A stretch of 64,000 bases of DNA, from contig VIRH01000085.1 of assembly GCA_008107755.1 (NCBI GenBank), positions 180,484-244,483 of the forward strand. The letters run 5' to 3'. This DNA is from Rhodobacterales bacterium (GTDB lineage Bacteria; Pseudomonadota; Alphaproteobacteria; Rhizobiales; Stappiaceae). The position numbers and the translations under genes were made by a program. Below are positions 36,104-45,616 of the stretch, piece after piece (position 1 is the first letter of the stretch; every line of letters begins with the position of its first letter). Below the pieces are notes generated by a model. It did not search any database. It had not been told where the DNA came from and saw only the letters and a list, made by a program, of their open reading frames with translations.

Positions 36104-37210
36104 CTATCGGCCACGCACAGGAGTCCCGTCCTGCCACTCGAACCAGACGTAGCCCGGATGGTCGGCATCGCCCTTGGCATTAAAGGAGACGGGACCGAGA
36201 ATGGTATCGAAAGTCCCCTCGTCAAGCGCCGCGACGACAGGGTCGAACGATGTGTCGCCGGCTCCCGAAGCGGCCTGGGCCCAGGCCTGAATGGCGGCAT
36301 ATGTGGCAAGCACGTAGCGGTCCGCGGAGACGCCCTCGCCTTCCAGTTCTTCGACCAGCGCCATGGCTGCTGGCTGATGTCTCGGAACTTCCGGATAGCT
36401 CACCAGCGTGCCGCTGGACGCGTCTCCGGCGACCGACCAGTATTCCTCCGTCATCAGCGCATCGCCTGAAACGAGAACCGCCTCCAGCCCCTGGCGTTTG
36501 ATTTCAAGCGCGAGCTGCCCCGCTTCGGAGGGATACGCGCCGAGATAGACCGCGCCGATCCCTTCCAGCTTGAGCTGCGAAACCAGGGTGCGGAAATTGT
36601 CTCCACCGCCGTCGAACCCCAGCGTCAGCGCCTCGGACTTGCCGAGCCGGTTCATCTCCGCCTTCACCGCATCAGTCAGTCCCTTGCCATAGGCCGTCTT
36701 GTCGTGAAGGATCGCGATCTCGTCTCCGCCGAACTCCTCCGCAAGCAGCCGGCCGGCGGCAAGGGCCTGTTCGTCGTCACGTGGCGCCAGACGGTAGACA
36801 CCGGGGCCCGGTCGTTCGTCCGTGAATTTCGGCAGGGTCGTCGCGGGTGAAATCTGGATGATCCCGGCTTCAGAGTAGACTTCGCTTGCCGGAATGGACG
36901 CGCCGAAACAGAAATGGCCGGCGACGAAAGCGACCTGACGGCCCACCAACTGGTTGGCCACCGCCACCGCTGTCTCCGCGGTGCAGCCATCGTCCGCAAC
37001 CTCGAGAACCAGCGGCTCGCCATTGACCCCGCCCGCGGCGTTGATATCAGCAACGGCCTTTTCCGCCCCCGCACGCATCTGCGCGCCAAAGCGTGCAAAC
37101 TGCCCCTTCATCGGGCCGGCGACACCGATCGCGATATCCGCACGGACCGCAGCAGGCGTCAGCGCACAGACGAGAGCGGACAGACAAACCGCAAGCCTTT
37201 GTATTTTCAT
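36104..37210 (-). CDS. Branched-chain amino acid-type ABC substrate-binding protein (LivK family)
   Basis: A 368-residue periplasmic binding protein of the Peripla_BP_6 fold. After a signal peptide (cleavage near VRADIA, residue 24) come IGVAGPMKGQFARFGAQM, ADINAAGGVNGEPLVLEVADDGC and VAFVAGHFCFGASIPAS, characteristic of LivJ/LivK. It would bind an amino acid or small carboxylate. GGGGGATGG before ATG 37210 supports the start. No permease or ATPase genes are adjacent, so it is an orphan binding protein that either serves a distant transporter or a sensor. Confidence 0.9.
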   Translation of the reverse strand: MKIQRLAVCLSALVCALTPAAVRADIAIGVAGPMKGQFARFGAQMRAGAEKAVADINAAGGVNGEPLVLEVADDGCTAETAVAVANQLVGRQVAFVAGHFCFGASIPASEVYSEAGIIQISPATTLPKFTDERPGPGVYRLAPRDDEQALAAGRLLAEEFGGDEIAILHDKTAYGKGLTDAVKAEMNRLGKSEALTLGFDGGGDNFRTLVSQLKLEGIGAVYLGAYPSEAGQLALEIKRQGLEAVLVSGDALMTEEYWSVAGDASSGTLVSYPEVPRHQPAAMALVEELEGEGVSADRYVLATYAAIQAWAQAASGAGDTSFDPVVAALDEGTFDTILGPVSFNAKGDADHPGYVWFEWQDGTPVRGR

Positions 37211-37452
37211 CCATCCCCCACAAAACCGATATGGTCCCTTACTCGTATCCGTTTCCGCCGGCCACCTCAAAGACAATTGTCAGCCGGCCTGCAACGACCG
37301 GAATGAGACACGTGTACGGACGCATGCCGATACCGGTCAGAGAAAGGACCCGGGCAAGGATCTGGCCTCGCCCGTCCATCGGCCCTACACTCGCGCCAGT
37401 CTTACAAGAGCATGCCGATTCCATGCCCCCGCGCCCGTCCGAGGAGCCCAAC

Positions 37453-37980
37453 ATGTCACCGTCCCCTTCCGGTCCGAACGATGAAGGCAGACTCACGCTC
37501 GATCCCCCGAGCTTCCGGGAAGCCATGAGCAGGATAGCCGCCGCTGTTCACGTGGTGACCACGGACGGTCCGGCCGGCCGCATGGGCGCGACAGTCTCCG
37601 CCGCCTGTTCCGTCAGCGACGAACCGGCAAGCATCCTGATCTGCCTCAACCGGCAATCCCGTATTCACGCAGCCGTTCTGAGCAATCGCTGTTTCTGTCT
37701 CAACACGCTCGGTGACGACCACGAGAGCATTTCCGATGCCTTTGCGGGACGCGACAAGCTGGAGATGATCGACCGCTTTGCCAAGGGTGACTGGACGACC
37801 CTTGCCACCGGCTGCCCCGCCCTCGACAACGCCCGGCTCAATGTGGACTGCGAGGTTTATTCGGTCACGGAGATGGGAACCCACTCGATCATCGTCGGAA
37901 CTGTCACGGACCTCAGAATGACCAGCCCTGGCAAATCGCTTCTCTATGTCAGGCGCGGCTACAAAAGCCTCGACACTTAG
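37453..37980 (+). CDS. RutF/HpaC-like flavin reductase
   Basis: A 175-residue NAD(P)H:flavin oxidoreductase of the split-barrel family. FREAMSRIAAAVHVVTTDGPAGRMGATVSAACSVSD and CLNRQSRIHAAVLSNRCFCLNTL closely resemble RutF, which supplies reduced FMN to the pyrimidine monooxygenase RutA. No rutA or other rut gene is next to it, so the partner monooxygenase is unknown. GAGGAG before ATG 37453 supports the start. The P1-peptidase gene follows after 55 bp. Confidence 0.88.
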   Translation: MSPSPSGPNDEGRLTLDPPSFREAMSRIAAAVHVVTTDGPAGRMGATVSAACSVSDEPASILICLNRQSRIHAAVLSNRCFCLNTLGDDHESISDAFAGRDKLEMIDRFAKGDWTTLATGCPALDNARLNVDCEVYSVTEMGTHSIIVGTVTDLRMTSPGKSLLYVRRGYKSLDT

Positions 37981-38035
37981 GAGCCGGGCGACCACACTGG
38001 TTCCCCTCCACTGTTTTTTCCGGACCATTTCTCTG

Positions 38036-39049
38036 ATGTCAGGCCTGCGCAATCTCATTACGGACGTCCCCGGCCTGAAGGTCGGAAATGCTTCCGACCC
38101 GGATCTGAAATCCGGAGCGACGGTTCTGGTGCCGGACGAAGCAGCCGTCGCCTCCGTAGCCATTCACGGCGGTGCGCCCGGAACGCGCGAGATCGCACTG
38201 CTCGAGCCGGAACAGACCGTGGAAAAGATCGATGCCGTGGTGCTGGCCGGAGGCTCCGCCTTCGGTCTTGATGCCGGTGCCGGCGTTCAGGGGCGGCTGG
38301 CCGAACTCGGCTACGGGTTTCAGGTCGGTCCGGTGCGGGTCCCCATTGTACCAACGGCCATTCTCTTCGACCTTCTGAATGGCGGCGACAAGGGCTGGGG
38401 CCAGGCCGCGCCCTACCGCGACCTTGGCCGCGCAGCCCTGGATGCCATCGGTCACGACTTCGCCCTCGGCTCCGTCGGCGCCGGAACCGGCGCGACCACG
38501 GCAAATCTGAAAGGCGGCCTCGGGTCCGCCTCGCAGGTGCTGGACAATGGCGTTACCGTCGGTGCCATCGTTGCAGTCAACGCTCTCGGCAAGGCGACGG
38601 TCGGCGACACACCCCATTTCTGGGCAGCTCCGTTCGAGATCGACGAGGAATTCGGCGGCCTCGGCATGGTGCACCCCTTCCCCGCCGACGGCCTTGCCGT
38701 GCGCACAAAGCTGGACGGGCTCAAGGCCGGTGCCAACACGACGATCGCCGCTGTCGCGACAGATGCCATCCTGACCAAGGGCGAAGCCAAGCGGCTGGCC
38801 GTGATGGCCCATGATGGTCTGGCCCGCGCCCTGTGGCCGGCCCATACACCGCTGGACGGCGATCTGGTCTTCGCCCTCTCAACCGGCCAGCGAAAGCTGG
38901 AAAACGGCCTGGAAGACATGGTCCAGCTCGGCGCCGCAGCTGCGGCATGTCTTGCGCGCGCCATCGCGCGCGGGGTCTTTCACGCAAGCTCCGCCCCGGA
39001 CGATCCAGTCCCCACCTGGCACCAGCGTTTCGACAAGACGTCCGCATAG
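38036..39049 (+). CDS. P1 family peptidase (DmpA/S58-like)
   Basis: A 337-residue member of the DmpA/endo-type aminopeptidase family. GLRNLITDVPGLKVGNA at the N-terminus, VVLAGGSAFGLDAGAGVQ, GAGTGATTANLKGGLGSAS and GVTVGAIVAVNALG are the conserved blocks. Family members self-cleave into two chains and act as aminopeptidases, amidases or beta-peptidases; the self-cleavage residue here is probably in the GVTVGAIVAVN block, which I cannot confirm. Substrate unknown. Confidence 0.88.
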   Translation: MSGLRNLITDVPGLKVGNASDPDLKSGATVLVPDEAAVASVAIHGGAPGTREIALLEPEQTVEKIDAVVLAGGSAFGLDAGAGVQGRLAELGYGFQVGPVRVPIVPTAILFDLLNGGDKGWGQAAPYRDLGRAALDAIGHDFALGSVGAGTGATTANLKGGLGSASQVLDNGVTVGAIVAVNALGKATVGDTPHFWAAPFEIDEEFGGLGMVHPFPADGLAVRTKLDGLKAGANTTIAAVATDAILTKGEAKRLAVMAHDGLARALWPAHTPLDGDLVFALSTGQRKLENGLEDMVQLGAAAAACLARAIARGVFHASSAPDDPVPTWHQRFDKTSA

Positions 39050-39142
39050 GCCCCGCCGCGCGCCCTACCTTAAGACAAGTTTCACGTAAGCACCGTCTTC
39101 TACCCTCGCTGACACATGCAAACAGAGCCCACCGGGGGAACG

Positions 39143-40642
39143 ATGCGACCGGCGTCGACATGTCATACGCGCGTCAGGCGCTTGCTCCTGCTTGCGGGGC
39201 TCCTTTTCCTTCTGCTTCCTGTACCGCTTCAAGCGACGAACGCCGAAGAGGCGGCGCTTGCGAACGAGCTCGAGGTCAGGCTGCGCCAGCCGTTTAACGG
39301 AGATCTGGATGCCTTGCTGAAAAAGGGCGTCATTCGCGCCCTGGTCCCCTTCTCAAAGTCGACCTTTTTTATCGACAATGGGGAACAGCGCGGCAGTTCT
39401 GTCGATATGACACAAGCCCTCACCAAATACCTTGTGAAAGCCCATGGCAAGAAAGCCAAGGGACTGAAGATCATGCTCATCCCGACCTCGCTGGACACGG
39501 TCTTCACCGAGCTTTCCAAAAATCGCGGAGATATCGCCCTCGGCAATCTGACCGTCACGCCGGAGAGGGAAAAACTGGTTGCCTTTTCCACGCCGCTTCT
39601 CGCCGATGTCCGGGAGGTTCCCGTGACGGCCGCGGGCGTGTCGACCCTGACGGCACCGGAAGAGCTCTCGGGCCGCACCGTTCATGTCCGCAAGTCGTCC
39701 TCTCACCACGAAACCCTGCTTGCGCTGAACACCCGACTTGTGGCCGACGGCAAGACGCCGGTGGAGATCGTCGTGGCAGAAGACTGGCTGGACGATGAGG
39801 ACCTCATGGAACTCGTCGCTGCCGGAGGCATCGAAATGGTGATCGTCGATGAGCACCAGGCCGACCTCTGGCTGAAAGTATTCGATGGTCTGAAGAAACA
39901 CCCCGATGCGGCCATCGGTAATGGCGAGCACATCGCGATCGCGGTTCGCAAGAACGCTCCCGCCCTCCTGAAGGAGGTCAACGCCTTCGCAGGAACGGTG
40001 AAAAAGGGAACGCTGCTCGGCAACATCATTTTCCGGAAGTATCTGCAGGAAGCGGATTATCTGAAAGACATGCACTCGCTGACCCACGCAGGAAAGCTGG
40101 AGGCTCTGGAAACACTTTTCCGGAAATACAGCAAGACCTACAGCTTCGACTGGCTCCTGGTCGCAGCACAGAGCTTTCAGGAATCCCGGTTCAACCCCAA
40201 AGCACGAAACCCGAGCGGTGCCGTCGGCCTCATGCAGATCAAGCCGTCAACCGCCGCCGGCACCCCGATCAACATCAAGGGTGTCGAGAGCGATCCGGAA
40301 AAGAATGTTCACGCCGGCGTCAAGTATCTGCGCTTTCTCGCGGATCGTTACTTCGGCGAGCTGTCCGTCGATGCGCCCAATCAGGCCTTCTTTGCCCTTG
40401 CCGCCTACAATGCCGGACCGAGCCGTTTCAAGCGCATGCGCAAACAGGCGATCGACAGCGGCTACGATCCCGACAAATGGTTCGGCAACATGGAATGGAT
40501 CGTCGCGCGCCACATCGGCCGCCAGCCGGTCGATTATGTCGGCAACATCTATCAGTACTTCGTCGTCTTCAACAGCGAACGGACCCGGCGCAAGGAGAAT
40601 CTTGCCGCGTCACGGAAGTTGGCAGCCCAGCCGGCAAAATAG
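39143..40642 (+). CDS. MltF-like lytic transglycosylase
   Basis: A 499-residue periplasmic protein. After a signal peptide (residues 1-31) comes a solute-binding-protein-type domain (about 55-320: GVIRALVPFSKSTFFIDNG, GDIALGNLTVTPER), then an SLT domain (about 325-480) with catalytic E347 in FQESRFNP, GAVGLMQIKPSTA and AAYNAGPSRF. This two-domain arrangement is that of MltF, which cleaves peptidoglycan and senses muropeptides through the N-domain. MltF is normally an outer-membrane protein. GGGGGAACG before ATG 39143 favours that start over ATG 39116. Confidence 0.92.
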   Translation: MRPASTCHTRVRRLLLLAGLLFLLLPVPLQATNAEEAALANELEVRLRQPFNGDLDALLKKGVIRALVPFSKSTFFIDNGEQRGSSVDMTQALTKYLVKAHGKKAKGLKIMLIPTSLDTVFTELSKNRGDIALGNLTVTPEREKLVAFSTPLLADVREVPVTAAGVSTLTAPEELSGRTVHVRKSSSHHETLLALNTRLVADGKTPVEIVVAEDWLDDEDLMELVAAGGIEMVIVDEHQADLWLKVFDGLKKHPDAAIGNGEHIAIAVRKNAPALLKEVNAFAGTVKKGTLLGNIIFRKYLQEADYLKDMHSLTHAGKLEALETLFRKYSKTYSFDWLLVAAQSFQESRFNPKARNPSGAVGLMQIKPSTAAGTPINIKGVESDPEKNVHAGVKYLRFLADRYFGELSVDAPNQAFFALAAYNAGPSRFKRMRKQAIDSGYDPDKWFGNMEWIVARHIGRQPVDYVGNIYQYFVVFNSERTRRKENLAASRKLAAQPAK

Positions 40643-40664
40643 CGCGGCTGGTCGCCTGCGCAGA

Positions 40665-41246
40665 TCAGGCGACCTTTCGACCCAGCTGCCCCGCCCGGCC
40701 CAGCATCCTTGCGCGCTGCTGGTCATTCGAGCCGCGTATGGGCGAAAAGAGATGATACCCCTTCGGCTTCAGACCGCAGAATGACAGGATCTGTTTTTCC
40801 GTTTGTTTGCGCGTTCCCGCGCCATAGACCCAGCGGAAGACCCACCCAGGCGTATCCGCAGTCACCAGAACGTCAGCGGTCCGGCCCTGCAGCAATTGCT
40901 CCGGCAGGGCTTTGCCGGAAACATATCTGAAAGCCTTGCCCGGCAGGAGCAGCCGGTCGAACACACCCTTGAGCTTGGCCGGATGGCCGCCCCACCAAAG
41001 CGGATAGGCGAGCAGCAGATGCTCGCACCAGGTGATATCGGACCAAAGCGCCTCGAGGTCCGGCTCCAGTGCCCGTGCATCCCGGAAACTCGAAACGCCG
41101 AAATCGGGATCGAACGACATGTCCGCCAGGTGCCGGGAGCGAACTTCGTGTCGGCCTTTCTCTGCTTCCGCTGCATACGCCCCTGCGAGCGCCCCGCAGA
41201 AGGAACCAGAGGCCGGATGGCCGTCCAGGATTAAAATGCGTGTCAT
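40665..41246 (-). CDS. Flavodoxin-fold NAD(P)H:quinone reductase
   Basis: A 193-residue Flavodoxin_2 protein: MTRILILDGHPASGSFCGAL and LLAYPLWWGGHPAKLKGVFDRLL, then a long C-terminal part. It is a relative of the enzyme at 8681. It is divergent from a TetR gene, and the region between carries operator palindromes, so it is very probably induced by the ligand of that regulator, for example a quinone or electrophile. AAGAGG before ATG 41246 supports the start. Confidence 0.88.
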   Translation of the reverse strand: MTRILILDGHPASGSFCGALAGAYAAEAEKGRHEVRSRHLADMSFDPDFGVSSFRDARALEPDLEALWSDITWCEHLLLAYPLWWGGHPAKLKGVFDRLLLPGKAFRYVSGKALPEQLLQGRTADVLVTADTPGWVFRWVYGAGTRKQTEKQILSFCGLKPKGYHLFSPIRGSNDQQRARMLGRAGQLGRKVA

Positions 41247-41333
41247 CTCTGCCTCTTTTGTCTTTCGGGATCTGAAAACCCGATGTCGCCTGCTTCGGCC
41301 GGAAATCCACCGGCCCGGTCTGATAGATAAAAA

Positions 41334-41398
41334 TTGACCACGGTCATTTTTTGACAGCACTATGCTGCGAGGTCAATAGTTTTTTTGACCGCGGTCAA
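41334..41398. promoter_or_regulatory. Two TGACC-GGTCA operators flanking a promoter
   Basis: TGACCACGGTCA (41335-41346) and the perfect palindrome TTGACCGCGGTCAA (41385-41398) share the arms TGACC/GGTCA. Between them are TTGACA (41351-41356) and TCAATA (41373-41378) with a 16-bp spacer, a plausible promoter for the TetR gene, plus a half-site GGTCA at 41371. The layout is that of autoregulation plus repression of the divergent quinone reductase. Confidence 0.75.
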
Positions 41399-41413
41399 TT
41401 TTAAAGAGGTGTC

Positions 41414-42028
41414 ATGACACGCAAACCGCAGCAGCGCAGCATTGCCACGAGGGCACGCGTGCTGCAGGCAGCCCGGGATCTGAGCGCAAGCCTGGGCCTG
41501 GAAATGGTGACGGCCGATGCCATCGCCCACGAAGCCGGCGTCGCCAAGGGCACGGTCTTCTCGCACTTCGGCGACATGGACGGCCTGTTATCCCATGTTC
41601 TGCTGGACAGGCTGGAAGCCTTGCAAGAAGGGGCGCAGAAGCGCGAACGCGCCGAGCGCGAGATCTCCGATCCGCTCGCCCTTCTTCTGGAACGCATGAT
41701 GGGGCTGATCGCGGTCATCACCGACAGCCCGACGATCCTGCGACTGTTCCTGGACAATATCGGCGTCACGAAACCCAACTGCGCGGAAGAGTTCGTTCAG
41801 ACGCTGGACGCAATGGATGCATCACTGGAGGAGTTTTTGACGGCCTGGCAATCGTCCGGAACACTGGTGCCGCCGCTCAGGACAGACAGGACTCCAAAGG
41901 AAATGGTGGACGGACTGATCGCCTTCATGATCCACGGGGCGATCCTTCTCAAATCCCATCAGATCGACGACAGAACAGAGCTGGAGCAGCGCCTGAGGCG
42001 CCACGTCGAGGCGTTTCTACTGGCCTGA
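41414..42028 (+). CDS. TetR family transcriptional regulator
   Basis: A 204-residue regulator with the N-terminal TetR helix-turn-helix ([20 protein letters not shown] then [20 protein letters not shown], about residues 13-58) and a ligand domain with no recognised subgroup. The Shine-Dalgarno AAAGAGG precedes ATG 41414. It should bind the palindromes just upstream and repress both itself and the quinone reductase. Its end overlaps the end of the convergent ycgN-like gene by 12 bp. Confidence 0.92.
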   Translation: MTRKPQQRSIATRARVLQAARDLSASLGLEMVTADAIAHEAGVAKGTVFSHFGDMDGLLSHVLLDRLEALQEGAQKRERAEREISDPLALLLERMMGLIAVITDSPTILRLFLDNIGVTKPNCAEEFVQTLDAMDASLEEFLTAWQSSGTLVPPLRTDRTPKEMVDGLIAFMIHGAILLKSHQIDDRTELEQRLRRHVEAFLLA

Positions 42029-42490
42029 AGGCTCTTGGCCGGGCCAGTCGACCACATGGTGCTCGTAATCCTCCAGCGCCATGCCGTCCTCCGGCACGGT
42101 CCGGTCACGCACCGAAATACCCGCCTGATGAACCGTGTCCGGGTCACCGGAAACAAGTGGATGCCACCAGTAGAGATCGATCCCGTCCCTCACGAGGCGG
42201 TAGGCGCAGGTGGGCGGAAGCCATGTCAGGCTGCGCACTTCTTCCGGAGTGAGCTGAATGCAGTCCGGCACGGTTGCCGCGCGATTTTCGTAGTCACGGC
42301 AACGGCATGTGTGACCGTCAAGCAGTGTGCAGGCAACGTCCGTCCAGACAATGTCGCCGGTGTCCCAGTCTTCCAGCTTGTTCAGGCAGCAGCGGGCGCA
42401 GCCGTCGCAAAGCGACTCCCATTCGCGCGTGGACATTTCGTCCAGCGACTTGGCCTTCCAGAACGGGATCGCGTCGTTGCCGCTGGTCAT
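42017..42490 (-). CDS. ycgN: YcgN family cysteine-cluster protein
   Basis: A 157-residue protein of the UPF0260/YkgJ-type cysteine-cluster family: [29 protein letters not shown] and a later PDC; the eight or so Cys are spaced to bind zinc or an iron-sulfur centre. Function unknown. ATG 42490 taken; a GTG at 42508 is possible. Confidence 0.92.
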   Translation of the reverse strand: MTSGNDAIPFWKAKSLDEMSTREWESLCDGCARCCLNKLEDWDTGDIVWTDVACTLLDGHTCRCRDYENRAATVPDCIQLTPEEVRSLTWLPPTCAYRLVRDGIDLYWWHPLVSGDPDTVHQAGISVRDRTVPEDGMALEDYEHHVVDWPGQEPSGQ

Positions 42491-42731
42491 CAATATTGAA
42501 CTTTCCACACCCTAGACATCTGGCCGGGGACGTCCGGCTTCCTTCGCTGCGCCTATCATGGGTGGGCGAAGCGGGCAAGCGGTCCGTATCCCCTGCCCTT
42601 TCGCCAACCGCGCCATCCAGCCGTGGTGCTCGGCTTCGACACGATATATCATTGCATTCATTGACCGGTTTCCAGTTTCGCAAAAAAACGGTACCTTCCA
42701 ACGCGCATAGAGATCCGGAGACCCTGTTCGC

Positions 42732-44930
42732 GTGACGAACGAGCCCCATTCATCCCAGACCGACGAACCGGCAAAACCGCGCAAGCGAAACCGGATCAGA
42801 CGTTTCTTTCTCGCGATCGACGCCTTCGTCGATACCGCCCTCTGGAGAAGCGGGTCGACCCTGCGCCAGGGTCTGGAGGGATATGACGCCTTCCTGCGGC
42901 GGTTTCGTGCAAAGGGCATCTGGCGTGCGTTGGCGGAAGTCGCGTCCGACGGCCTCACCTATGGCGCCATCGGTTTTGTCATCGTGCTTGCGTTCGCCCA
43001 ACCGGCGTTTGAAGCGACACGGTATTCGGACTGGAAGACGACGGATGATTTCGCCGTCACTTTTCTGGATCGCTTCGGCAACGAAATCGGACGCCGCGGC
43101 ATCGTTCTGAACGACAGCGTGCCTCTTGAAGAAATTCCCGACAGTCTCGTCAAGGCGACGCTTGCCACCGAGGATCGCCGTTTCTTCACCCACTTCGGCA
43201 TCGATTTCGTCGGAACCTTCCGCGCGATGGTGGAAAACGCAAGAGCGGGCGGCGTGGTCCAGGGCGGCTCCAGCCTGACCCAGCAGCTTGCCAAGAACCT
43301 CTTCCTGACCAACGAGCGCAGCCTCAGCCGCAAGATCAAGGAGGCCTATCTCGCCTTCTGGCTGGAAGCCAACCTGACCAAACAGGAAATTCTGAAGCTC
43401 TATCTCGACCGCGCCTATATGGGTGGCGGGGTCTTCGGCGTCACGGCCGCTTCCGAATTCTATTTCAACAAGAACGTTCGCGACCTCACCCTTGCCGAAA
43501 GCGCCATGCTGGCCGGCCTCTACAAGGCGCCGACAAAATATGCGCCGCATATCAACCTGCCGGCGGCCCGCGCCCGCGCCAACGAGGTTCTGTCCAACAT
43601 GGTCCAGGCCGGCTTACTGACCGAGGGCCAGGTGATCGGCGCACGCCGCAATCCGGCCCTCGCTGTCGACCGGTCTCAGGACCAGCTTCCGGAATATTTC
43701 CTGGACTGGGCACTGGACGAGGTGAAGAAACTGGCCCGGCGCAACCCCTCACTTGCCCGGGACCGGATTGTCACCGTTCGCACGACGCTGGACCCGGCCC
43801 TCCAGCGACAGGCCGACCTTGCGGTGGAAACCGTCTTGAGGGAAAACGCCAAGCTTCGCGACGCCAACGAAGCCGCCCTCGTTTCCATGATACCGGACGG
43901 CGCCGTCGTCGCCATGGTGGGCGGCAGCTCTTATGGCGAAAGCCAGTTCAACCGTGCCGTCAACGCCTTGCGCCAGCCGGGTTCGTCCTTCAAGCCTTTC
44001 GTCTACATGACTGCGTTCATGAATGGCTATGGTCCCGACAGCATCGTGCCGGACCGCCCGGTCTGGATCGGTAACTGGTCGCCCAAGAACTACTCCAGGC
44101 GCTATCGGGGTCCGGTCACCCTCAAAACGGCGCTCACAAAGTCGATCAACACCATACCCGTGCGCCTCTCCCTTGATTTCGGCCGCGAGAAGGTGATTGA
44201 AACCGCCTATGCCATGGGCCTCACGCACGAGTTGGAAAATTCGGTGTCTCTCCCGATCGGGTCGTCGGAAGTCTCGGTCATCGACATGGCCTCGGCCTAC
44301 TCGGTCTTTGCCAACGGCGGCTACAAGGCCCCCGCCTACGCAATTCTGGAAGTGCGCAACAGCGACGGCCAGGTGCTCTACCGGCGCGAACGGGACGAAC
44401 CCGACCCGGTCCGGGTCCTGCCGGAAGACAAGGTTCACGAGATGAACGACATCCTGGTCAATGTCGTCGAGGCTGGAACGGCTCGTCGTGCACGGATCGA
44501 TGGTGTCGTTGCCGCCGGCAAGACCGGCACCACCAATGCCTATCGCGACGCCTGGTTTGTCGGCTACACCGGCAATTTCGCCACCGCCGTCTGGTTCGGA
44601 AATGACGATTTCACCTCCACCCGCCGCGTCACCGGCGGCAGCCTGCCGGCAACGACCTGGCAGCTTTACATGGACTATGCCCACAAGGGCATCGAACTGG
44701 CACGGATGCCCGGCGTGAACGCGGAGGACCTGCCCCGCCTTGCCAACGGTGTCTCGACCAAGCCTTCGGAAAAGCTGACGGTGTTCTCGCAGCCGCGCGT
44801 CCTCAAGCGACGCACACAGGATCTCCTCACCCGGATTGGTGAAGATTTCCATCGTCTGGTGCAGGAGAACGAGACAAGGGCTTCGCTCGACGCGCCCCGG
44901 TCCTCGAAAGACTACGCGGCGGCGGAATGA
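42732..44930 (+). CDS. Class A penicillin-binding protein (transglycosylase/transpeptidase)
   Basis: A 732-residue PBP1a-type enzyme. A membrane helix lies near residues 75-93. The GT51 transglycosylase domain shows ATEDRRFFTHFG (catalytic Glu147) and GGSSLTQQLAKN; the transpeptidase domain has S418SFK421 and K597TG599. It polymerises and cross-links peptidoglycan. It starts with GTG at 42732. Its TGA overlaps the ATG of the next gene (ATGA), so it is translationally coupled to the DUF1214 protein. Confidence 0.95.
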   Translation: MTNEPHSSQTDEPAKPRKRNRIRRFFLAIDAFVDTALWRSGSTLRQGLEGYDAFLRRFRAKGIWRALAEVASDGLTYGAIGFVIVLAFAQPAFEATRYSDWKTTDDFAVTFLDRFGNEIGRRGIVLNDSVPLEEIPDSLVKATLATEDRRFFTHFGIDFVGTFRAMVENARAGGVVQGGSSLTQQLAKNLFLTNERSLSRKIKEAYLAFWLEANLTKQEILKLYLDRAYMGGGVFGVTAASEFYFNKNVRDLTLAESAMLAGLYKAPTKYAPHINLPAARARANEVLSNMVQAGLLTEGQVIGARRNPALAVDRSQDQLPEYFLDWALDEVKKLARRNPSLARDRIVTVRTTLDPALQRQADLAVETVLRENAKLRDANEAALVSMIPDGAVVAMVGGSSYGESQFNRAVNALRQPGSSFKPFVYMTAFMNGYGPDSIVPDRPVWIGNWSPKNYSRRYRGPVTLKTALTKSINTIPVRLSLDFGREKVIETAYAMGLTHELENSVSLPIGSSEVSVIDMASAYSVFANGGYKAPAYAILEVRNSDGQVLYRRERDEPDPVRVLPEDKVHEMNDILVNVVEAGTARRARIDGVVAAGKTGTTNAYRDAWFVGYTGNFATAVWFGNDDFTSTRRVTGGSLPATTWQLYMDYAHKGIELARMPGVNAEDLPRLANGVSTKPSEKLTVFSQPRVLKRRTQDLLTRIGEDFHRLVQENETRASLDAPRSSKDYAAAE

Positions 44931-45616
44931 CCCAGTTGATCGCAAAGCCTGCCGCCGCCTCCCGCAGCGAGTCGGACTGGTACGATGAAAAGCTGCCCCG
45001 GGCCATTCGCCCGCATCGCAGCCATCCGGCTCGCACGCTCGCGTCGATCTTTCTCGTGGTGATGCTGGCAGCCCTTCTCGGCATCAGTTCCGCCTATCTC
45101 GTGATCGAGCGCGAGCAACCGCTGAACTCGGTCACGATCGGCCCCTGGCAGGCCTATCCCAAGGCGGGAACGTCGGAAGCCGACCCGTATTCGGTCGCGA
45201 TCTACACGCGCGGCGCCGTGGTGCCGCTTGCCTCCGGCGAAGGCCTTGCGCTCATCGCGCGTGAGGACAGCGCCGGTCATGACCTCGACCCGACATGTGT
45301 CTATCGCATTTCCGGCCGAACGCCCTCCGCGCGGCTGTGGACGCTGACGGCACTCGACGGACGCGGGCGTCTGGCGGAAACCCTGCCCGGCCGGGTGCAT
45401 CTTTCGAGCCCCAACCTTCTTCGCGACCCGGATGGCTCCTTCGAGGTCACGGCCGCGCGGCGGCCTTATTCCGGCAACTGGCTGCCTCTGGCCGCGAATG
45501 CCGGCGCCAGTGACGGGCTCAGGTTCGTCCTGAGGATCTATGATGCCCCGGTCACGACAGGGGCTGCACTGGACGGTGTCAGCATGCCCGCCATCACGAG
45601 GCTTGGCTGCCCATGA
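44927..45616 (+). CDS. DUF1214 membrane-anchored protein
   Basis: A 229-residue protein with one N-terminal membrane helix (about 37-60) and a periplasmic beta-domain ending in LRIYDAP. The match is to DUF1214, a module usually fused to DUF1254 in a single protein. Here the two are separate genes coupled by ATGA overlaps to a penicillin-binding protein. Function unknown; a role with the PBP is inferred from coupling only. Confidence 0.82.
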   Translation: MTQLIAKPAAASRSESDWYDEKLPRAIRPHRSHPARTLASIFLVVMLAALLGISSAYLVIEREQPLNSVTIGPWQAYPKAGTSEADPYSVAIYTRGAVVPLASGEGLALIAREDSAGHDLDPTCVYRISGRTPSARLWTLTALDGRGRLAETLPGRVHLSSPNLLRDPDGSFEVTAARRPYSGNWLPLAANAGASDGLRFVLRIYDAPVTTGAALDGVSMPAITRLGCP

